This document shows positions 57,224-64,000 of a DNA stretch of 64,000 bases, in pieces; the first letter of the stretch is position 1; each line of letters starts with the position of its first letter. Under the pieces are notes generated by a model. The model was not told the DNA's origin. It saw only the letters and a list, made by a program, of their open reading frames with translations, and did not search any database. Where the stretch lies: positions 50,360,001-50,424,000 of the forward strand of contig CM065380.1 of the NCBI GenBank assembly GCA_033060915.1, given 5' to 3'. The position numbers and the translations under genes are program-made. Origin of the DNA: Euryodendron excelsum. Its lineage: Eukaryota; Streptophyta; Magnoliopsida; Ericales; Pentaphylacaceae.

Positions 57224-58808
57224 CTATAGAGGGGAGGACTTCTCCAGTGATGATTTTTTTAGTATCGATGTCCACCCATTGCGAAAGGCACCTTTGAAGA
57301 TGGTTTTCACCTGAGCCTCATATTGATCCTCAGCATCATCAAAACCTTTGGCGTATTGAGCCTCACACCTCCTTTTTAGCTCATTCACCTCAAATTGGGA
57401 TTCAGCCAGAGCCACCTCTGCATCGGACGCCGATTTTTCAGCCTCGGCCAGTCTCGTCTTCAGATTGGCGACTTCAACCCTAACTTCCTCAAAGTCTTTC
57501 TCCTCCAGTTTGAGGGAGGCTAATGTATCCCCCAGGGTAGCCTGTTGCTCAGTAAAGGCCTTTTGAAACCCTCTGGCCTCATTGTCCCTAGTGTGAAACC
57601 TGTGCTTGTATCGGTCACGGTCCAGCAACAAATCGGCATGCCGGTCTCGCCAGATACAAAACCTCCAGACTCTGGATGGCTCCCTGCAACCGAGAAAAGA
57701 GGACAGGAGTTAAAATGGAGACTCGGGAGAAAACTTAAAAAGGAAAGGCAGGCAGAAAAAAGCTCCATATCACTAGTGATCCGTGAACAACTCCTCCTAG
57801 TAGCGTATCGTCATCGATCTCGCTTAGCACCCAAACATCTCCAGGCAGCACTAAGGCCTGGAGGGCACCAATGGCCACTCCACGACCATTGAGTATCGAA
57901 TCCTGGGTGTTCATCGGTCGACCGTCAACCTTCGGCCGAACCACGAATTCTTTGGGCGTCGGTTCCTTAGCCCTGCCTTTGCCCCATGGATTAGCCTCTG
58001 CCGACGTAGATGGAGGGACAACGGAATCAGCTCTCTTCTCCTGAGCCACTTCCTTATCTACAGCTTTCAGTAGTTTCCTCTTCTTGGCACCTTGTTGAAG
58101 AACCAGGGCTCCACCCAAAACCATTTGTTCAGGGCCGGCATCAGCTCCAGTGCTGGATTATGCAACAGGATGATGAACCTTAACATTGCAGCCAGGGGCA
58201 ACAACTTCGATAGTGGAAAAGGTCGCACCAACGGAGGATGGGATCACCTCTTTTCTCTTCTAAGAAGCTCTCATTCCTAATGCTAGTGATAAGTCGCGCA
58301 ATTTGGGTGCCATGCTCTCTTTGCCAATAGTAGAGATAGGTACAACGCTAAAAACGGTAGGGGGTAGGAGTGACAATATCGGGTACTCGCTGGTCTCGTG
58401 CAGACCCCCTTCTACCTTCTGTGCCGCAAGGATTGAGGCAGCAATCCCGTACACTGCTGTGAAAGACTGGTACCGAACGGGGTACCCCAACAAAACGTAA
58501 GCCGCTCGCCCAACCCCGGCCGAGGCTCTTTCACTCTTGTACTCTCAGGCAATGCTTAGAGCATTCAAGTCCACCCCAGAAGCTCGGTATCCTTATCCTT
58601 GGTGACGAAGTGAGCTGCAAAGTAGAAAGAAGAGGGAGGCGAGTTAGAAACAGATGGGATTACAAAAAGATATAGGGAGGAAGCTTGCACCAGATCGGGA
58701 AGGAAAAGATTAACCTATTTTTCGCAGGACACTGGGGCATCGCGCTGGTGGGGCCAACTCTGTAGGGATTTTCCCAAATTCCCAGGGACCCCTTACCTTA
58801 GCTATAAC

Positions 58809-60481
58809 TGTTGAGTCAATGCCTTGATTTTGATGATAACAAAACATGGTTAAATGATCTAATAATTCTACTTAGTGTGCAGATGAATTATTAATTAGAT
58901 CTTGACTTGAAGCTTATCATAATAGAGGATTTATGATGAAAAGCATGATGAAGTGATGTATTCTATAATGGTGATTTTATAAGAGAATGAAGATGATGGA
59001 TATCAAAGAAGAAGAATGAAAATGATCAAAGTCTTGATTTAAAAGATTGAAGACTTTGAGTACTTGAAGATATCTTGCAAGAATGGAAAAAGGAGAGACC
59101 AACTCAAAGACATAAAAGCTTTCTTGATAGATGTAAAGATGTCTTGAAGACATGGAAGGAATCACAAGATTTAGAAAGCTTTCTTGAGTTGTTGAAGTCC
59201 ATGGAGAAGCCATGTTGATTGAAGAAATGAAGATTCTAAGTCATGGAAGCTCTCTTGAAGATATTGAAGAAGACTTGAATCAATGGATGAAGCTATGATA
59301 ATGGAAGAGCCCTACAAGTGATGAAAATGAAGAAAACTCACATTGAATGGATTGAAGATGTTCTTGGAGTCATCTAATCTTGAAGAAGTGTTTGCAAGCT
59401 TTAAAAAGCCTATTTAGATGATCCTTGAAGAGATTGGAAGCTTTGAAAAAGATTGAAGAAAAGTTGCAAAAATATGGGTTTTGGTAAAAAGAGTCGACCC
59501 CTCAAGCAAGAAGAGTCGACTCATTCGAACAGAGCCTTGGAATTCTGCTGGAAGCTTAAAAGAGTCGACTCCTGGACAAAAAGAGTCGACTCATTGCAAC
59601 AGAGAACAAACAATTCTGCAGACTGCTGAAAAGAGTCGACTCTTGGGACAAAAGAGTCGACTCATTTGGACAGAAACTTGAAAAATCTACTAAAATGCAA
59701 AAAGAGTCGACTCATTGTGAAAAGAGTCGACTCCTAGACTCTAACGGCTAGTTTTCTGACAGACGGTATGGGCACAAACACAACCAAATCTTCTCCCATA
59801 CTTCTCCAACGGCTAGAATCGATCCATACCTATATATATGAGATACATACAGCTTCAAAGGAGGTGATGAGAGCAATAATACCATTCATATCAAGTGCTT
59901 GAAGCTGAAAATCACCTGCAACTAACTGTTACATATTCTTGCTGAGTGTTTAAAGTTATCCATTGAGTTGTATTCATTTATATACTCACTAGAAGAGTCA
60001 TTCTCTGTATAATTTTCATTCATTCTTGTTTGGGTGAGTTTGTAACCTAGTAAGTTTAAATGTTCTTGGGAAAAACACTTGTAAGTTTAAGAGAAGCTTG
60101 GACAAAATCTCTTGGATTTTGAAAGCTTGGGAAGAAGCTTTTGTAAACAGTGAGCTGGGCACTCGTGGCACAACCAGCGGCTATGTAAGGAGTATTACAT
60201 AGTGGAATTCCTTCGAGAGGATCGAAGAAGAGAGGACGTAGGCAAGGTTGGCCGAACCTCTATAAATCTGGTGCACTTCTTTTCTGCCTCTGTTTTGTTT
60301 AATTGCTCACTATACATGTTTGCATAAATATATATATTGACATACACTCCACTTGCTTGATATATATATTTCGATTAATTGTTATTAAAATACATAAACA
60401 AGTTTTAGTTGAAGTTCTTGTTAAAAAAATTCTATAAAACCCAATTCACCCCCCCTCTTGGGTTGCCTACTTGGGCCAACA
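58809..60481 (+). mobile_element. Solo LTR (1.67 kb) of a Sirevirus/Copia-like element
   Basis: Begins TGTTGAGTCAATGCCTTGAT and ends TTGGGCCAACA; the termini TGTTG/CAACA are inverted. Flanking 5-mers ATAAC (58804-58808) and ATAAT (60482-60486) match at 4 of 5. The element breaks the antisense gene. It is non-coding, GAAG-rich, and has the palindrome cluster listed next and a TATATATA near 59830. Confidence 0.8.
59491..59733. repeat. Cluster of eight GAGTCGACTC palindromes
   Basis: Sites start at 59491 (one mismatch), 59513, 59562, 59583, 59633, 59654, 59704 and 59724. Spacing alternates about 21 and 50 bases, giving four pairs with a period near 71. Confidence 0.93.
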
Positions 60482-61260
60482 ATAATGTCATCAATCCTCT
60501 TCCCCGAGCTTAGAAGGAATTGAACTGACTCTTTGAGGCCAGCCGTAGCCCTAAAAGAGTATCTACGATGGATCGACTAGGCGGTGTTCACCTCTACTGC
60601 CGTGTAGCAGTAGTTGAATTCATGAAGCCCTAGATTCAGACCTAATCTTCTGTTCAACTCAACCACCCCCATTACTATCTTGTACCCATTTGGTGCGAGT
60701 TGGATTGGGGCGATTTCATAGTGATTGAGGACCTCGATCAGAAAGGGGTGAATAGGAAAGCGGAGTCCACTCTCTACAATGGCGATGAGAGGGAAGGGAG
60801 TCCCTTCCTCTGTTACTACCCAACCATCATTTGCAAGACCAATTAGCTTAATGTCTACACCTGTCGAAAAATTATATTGGGCTTTAAATGCAGCCGTATC
60901 ATCAAAAGTGGCGAGCATACCCTTAAGGCGTGAGCCCATTACAGATCAAAGCCAAAGGTTTCTATAGTTTCCAACTCAAGGACGCAAGAGACACACAAGA
61001 TGAGAAAGGAAATGTTCCGAGTTGTTACCTTCACAAAAGAAACAGATTCAAAGTTTAAAGTTAAAGTTTGCCCCCACATTCGAAAGATAGCTATAATGTC
61101 TTCGTCTGACAGAGAAGGTTGAGACGGCGGCAGCTTCTTCAGGTCATTCAAACGGTCGCATTGTATTAAAACTTCTGACAAATGTAACGTCACAGCTCGA
61201 ATTGGCTATGGTGTATCAGCCCCAGCCCCCTTTCGAAGGATGCTAAGGCTGGGGGCAATT

Positions 61261-61866
61261 GTGGGTCATAAATACCCGAGCCCAGCCCAAAAGGGCAGGC
61301 CTAACGAATACTAGGAGGGATTGTATGGGCCGAGAGCAACCCAGGCCCGCACTCTAGATCAGTCCAATTAGAAAGATCACCCGGCCCCAAGCTGAATAAC
61401 CCAAGTCAAGGATTTCAGGGCATTTAATGCTTTATCGGCCACATTTAGTAAGGAACGGACCGGCATTCAATGCGGAGGAGATACCGCACTCGACAGCCAT
61501 GCATGTGTCCAGTCAGACGAGCTAAAGCCTGGTAGAAAAAGGTGTATTCCTGTTTGGTCAGCCCACTCTAAATAGCATAAGCCTACAAGGTAGGCCATGA
61601 TTACATGAGTAGACTCGACCGAGAACAATATATTGTAAACACACAACATCTCAGAGGAGCAAGGCATGGACAACTAATTTCGAAAGTATTCACAGTCTTT
61701 ATTCTAGTTCTAGCTTTGGTGAAGATAACTAACTTGACCGTCGGAGTGTGATCGGCCCAAAGAAGGTTGACCCATTCTAACTCTTCTGTCTCTCTACAGC
61801 AGATTGGAGACTCATCAATAACGGTTTGAGTGATCGGCCAGACCTTTCCAGAAATCCCACTTATAA
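61261..61866 (+). repeat. 3' LTR of the Gypsy element
   Basis: Begins TGTGGGTCATAAAT after the purine tract and is collinear with the left LTR. The last bases pass directly into MULE intron sequence. Confidence 0.83.
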
Positions 61867-61910
61867 TATCCAAACATCTTACTTTCAATTTAGAATTTAT
61901 CGAAACTTAC

Positions 61911-63137
61911 CGCAACTTGTGTCTTAATCACGTGTGCAATGAATGTTGAATTAAGGTTGCGGTGATCCAAACTCTCCATCCCATGTAAACAGGTATGAGG
62001 CCCAGGGTATTGCGTGATTTCAAACAAAGTATGCTTCTTCTTTAAACAGGCACGCAGTTTCCATAGGCAATCATGACTGCACCTGGTGCTCCAAACCTTT
62101 TTATTTGTTTCTACAACATAATAATGTTTGTTCATCTTCACATGATACCAATTATATGCACAGATCACTGCATTCTTATCTTTGAAAACCATCCCTTTTG
62201 CAAACTCTAGATTAGTATCTGACCATGTTGGACCGCGATGGTATAAGTCTCGACCAACTGTGGAATCATCTACCTCATCCAGGTTGGTAAAAAAGGGCAT
62301 CGGATTCTCATTCAATTCAAGAAGGTTCACTTGTTCTTGCCTACAGTCATTAGAATTGTCATTTTCATCATTTCTCAGTAAAACATCAACATCTTCCCCT
62401 GATTGATCGGATTGAACATCTACATCTTCATCTTCATCTACCCCTCTACCAATCTCATCAAGGCCCACAAGCCGTTTTACGGGATCCATACTTGCACTGG
62501 GACCTCCCGCCTCTACACACCCCCCTTGCCCCAAAGCATATTATGGGTGATATGTGGGTCGACTGTCAAAGTCATGCAATTGTTCAACATTACTCTGACC
62601 CTGTAAGTAATCATCATATGGGGTGAAAAGGTTAGACATTGGTTGGCCTGGTGCATCCTCTCCGATTGCGCTTCGACTACTCTACCCAACTATAAGCATT
62701 CTAGTATATGTCTCCAAGGCCGATGCATCACCTCTCCTTGCCAAGATTTCACCATAGGACTGGACATCTCTCCAATTAAAATCAGGATGACTGTGACTGG
62801 TGGTCATTATGGATATGTCTTTCTCAATATACATTTCAACACAATACATGTTAGGATATCTCGAAGGGAGATTTAACACAGTTTGCAATGTCTCGTCGTC
62901 CTTGACCAACAACTTCTTATATATCCATACTTCTCCATTTCGTCTAATAGGGTATTTACATATGAACTTTATGTTTACATGTTCTCTATACGCATCCATC
63001 TTAGGAATGATCATGTCTCGTAACCCACCAAGTGAGGTCCCCAATTCTTCATTATAACATCCACTAGCCTCTACATCATAGGCTATCCCTTTTTGGGGAT
63101 CTCGTACTATCTTCCCCCCCCCCCCCCCCCCTCCCAA
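61911..63137 (-). pseudogene. MULE transposase, N-terminal part (5' exons)
   Basis: 63131-62682 encodes a region with KFICKYPIRRNGEVWIYKKL and SRYPNMYCVEMYI, like the N-terminal domain of plant MULEs. It continues, after stops, into an acidic linker (DEDEDVDVQSDQSGED) and the transposase-associated block: FAKGMVFKDKNAV, KVWSTRCSHDCLWKLRACL and FEITQYPGPHTCLHG (62200-61990). The exon ends at 61911 with donor GTAAGT; joined in phase to the exon at 51320, it forms the usual MULE order. The gene's apparent start lies in a poly-C/poly-A tract, so the true 5' end is unknown; a GTAAGT donor near 63168 suggests an upstream exon. Confidence 0.78.
63114..63131. repeat. Poly-C run of 18
   Basis: Uninterrupted C, followed by TCCC and a run of 12 A; encodes the artificial glycines at the apparent start of the MULE exon. 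Confidence 0.95.
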
Positions 63138-64000
63138 AAAAAAAAAACAGTATCATTGTTGTCATTACTTACCTGTTCTTATCATCAAACAAATAATAAC
63201 AACATTTAAATGGGAGACATTTTGAGAAATAAAGAACTGGCTGACGAACCCAAATAAATATATGGATATATATTTTTATTTTTTGGTTACGAGCGTGACC
63301 ACTGACCATGATTCGTTATTTTGCTTTCTGTTTGTTTGTTTGTATATTTTCTTCTTCGTGTAAAATCATTTTGTTTCTTTAAATTTTTCCTAAGCATTAT
63401 AGGCTAATCATGCTTAGTTGCAAAGGTAAGTCTGTTGTGTATCTATGCTCTATAGTGCAACTATTATAAACTAGAGGGTGGGGCAAACAAACTCTTTTAA
63501 ATTTTTTAAAGTCTGGAGGAAGTATGAACATGGAGAAATTTGAAAAATTTGGTATGTCTAATTTGCCCCAATTTTTGAAGAGGATAAGTTTTTTTTTTTT
63601 TTTTTCACTACTACTGTAATAAATTAATGTGCAAAAGACTTTCTTATTTATTTATTTTTTTTTGTAAATTGCACTAATTTGAATAGCATTACATAACTTT
63701 TAACTAATTCAGACACGAATTGAAGATCTCCTTTTATATATTAGAAAAGCTAAATAATTTTTCTACATTCTTGTGTTTGCTTTTTAGTAACTTGGGAGAG
63801 AAGAGGAAAAAAAGTTATGATGAAATACAAGTTAAATTCTAAGAAAAGTCCCTTTTTACTTTCTTTTCATTTCTCCCCCTTTTCTTTTCAATCATTTTTC
63901 TTTCTCTCTTCTTTGAATTTCAAACAATAGACAATAATTTTTCAATCATTTTCTTTGTAAAATCAAAAAAAGAAATAAATTTTCCAATCATTCTGTATAT
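63138..64000. other. Non-coding AT-rich right edge
   Basis: Poly-T runs near 63588-63605 and 63650-63663; no gene recognised. Confidence 0.5.

Larger units (their letters stand above)
57224..61193 (-). pseudogene. Antisense extra gene of the Gypsy element (putative gypsy-type transposon family)
   Basis: Runs against the element's own direction. N-terminal part (61193 to about 60577) has LSDEDIIAIFRMWG, then FPIHPFLIEVLNHYEIAPIQL and NGYKIVMGVVELNRRLGLN, which match the plant family described as putative gypsy type transposon. After a solo LTR (58809-60481) the gene continues with a linker (58124-57770) and a C-terminal coiled coil (57631-57224; KLEEKDFEEVRVEVANLKTR and later heptads). Intron-like gaps and stops remain, so the exact exon structure is not defined. 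Antisense extra genes are known in Tat-group elements; their function is not established. Confidence 0.7.
51389..61866 (+). mobile_element. Tat-type Gypsy LTR retrotransposon, nested in a MULE intron
   Basis: 10.5 kb with two similar LTRs (roughly one difference in ten by eye), a PBS-like TTGGCGCCG at 51987, pol in the order protease, reverse transcriptase, RNase H, second RNase H, integrase, a 3' hairpin array, an antisense extra gene and a purine tract (GGCTGGGGGCAATTG) before the right LTR. Integrase last is the Gypsy order; a second RNase H is characteristic of the Tat group. Gag is almost wholly missing: only about 150 bases separate the PBS region from protease-side sequence. Target duplication not resolved. 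Confidence 0.87.

Noticed and set aside
62682..63137. Poly-glycine N-terminus of the MULE exon
   Set aside because: It comes from the poly-C tract at 63114-63131; the real exon start is lost or lies upstream.

Overview
This is a stretch of plant nuclear DNA, most likely from a eudicot. It is AT-rich and gene-poor, introns have plant-type GTAAGT donors, and it is full of plant transposon families: Sirevirus-like Copia, Tat-type Gypsy, an RRM-bearing L1 LINE, hAT, MULE and MITEs. The species cannot be named from the sequence. No tRNA, rRNA, CRISPR or bacterial signal was seen.

The only clear cellular genes are three tandem minus-strand copies of an unusual two-exon plant defensin (6728-7212, 22539-23153, 37539-38072). 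Exon 1 encodes a signal peptide. Exon 2 encodes an eight-cysteine defensin domain fused directly to a glycine-rich, acidic tail. All three share a promoter block with a TATA box and a CATGCA (RY-type) motif. A fourth promoter without any coding region (21515-22035) marks a lost copy. Copy 1 has lost its original splice acceptor but may use an AG three bases away.

The rest is transposon layers. 1-1463: an intact but edge-cut MULE transposase. 4781-5207: a MITE. 8051-20730: a Copia element with both LTRs, tRNA-Met PBS and an env-like 3' gene; a hAT-type element (perfect 8-bp target duplication) and an LTR-like block are inserted in it. 25447-31484: a long LINE carrying a MITE. 31871-35698: a decayed hAT element. 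38760-42560: degenerate repeats, a compound hAT-type element with duplicated head and body, and a tandem SINE-like cluster. 43060-44833: a 30-bp palindromic array followed by nine monomers of a regular 178-bp satellite. 45259-50096: a giant 4.8-kb solo LTR containing hairpin arrays.

50640-63137: a minus-strand MULE gene split by a 10.5-kb Tat-type Gypsy element that sits in its intron. The Gypsy carries an antisense extra gene of the putative gypsy-type transposon family, itself broken by a 1.67-kb solo LTR rich in GAGTCGACTC palindromes. The most interesting signals are the defensin/poly-glycine fusion family and two tandem arrays (49603-49925 and 56245-56560) whose hairpin arms change sequence from monomer to monomer while largely keeping base pairing.
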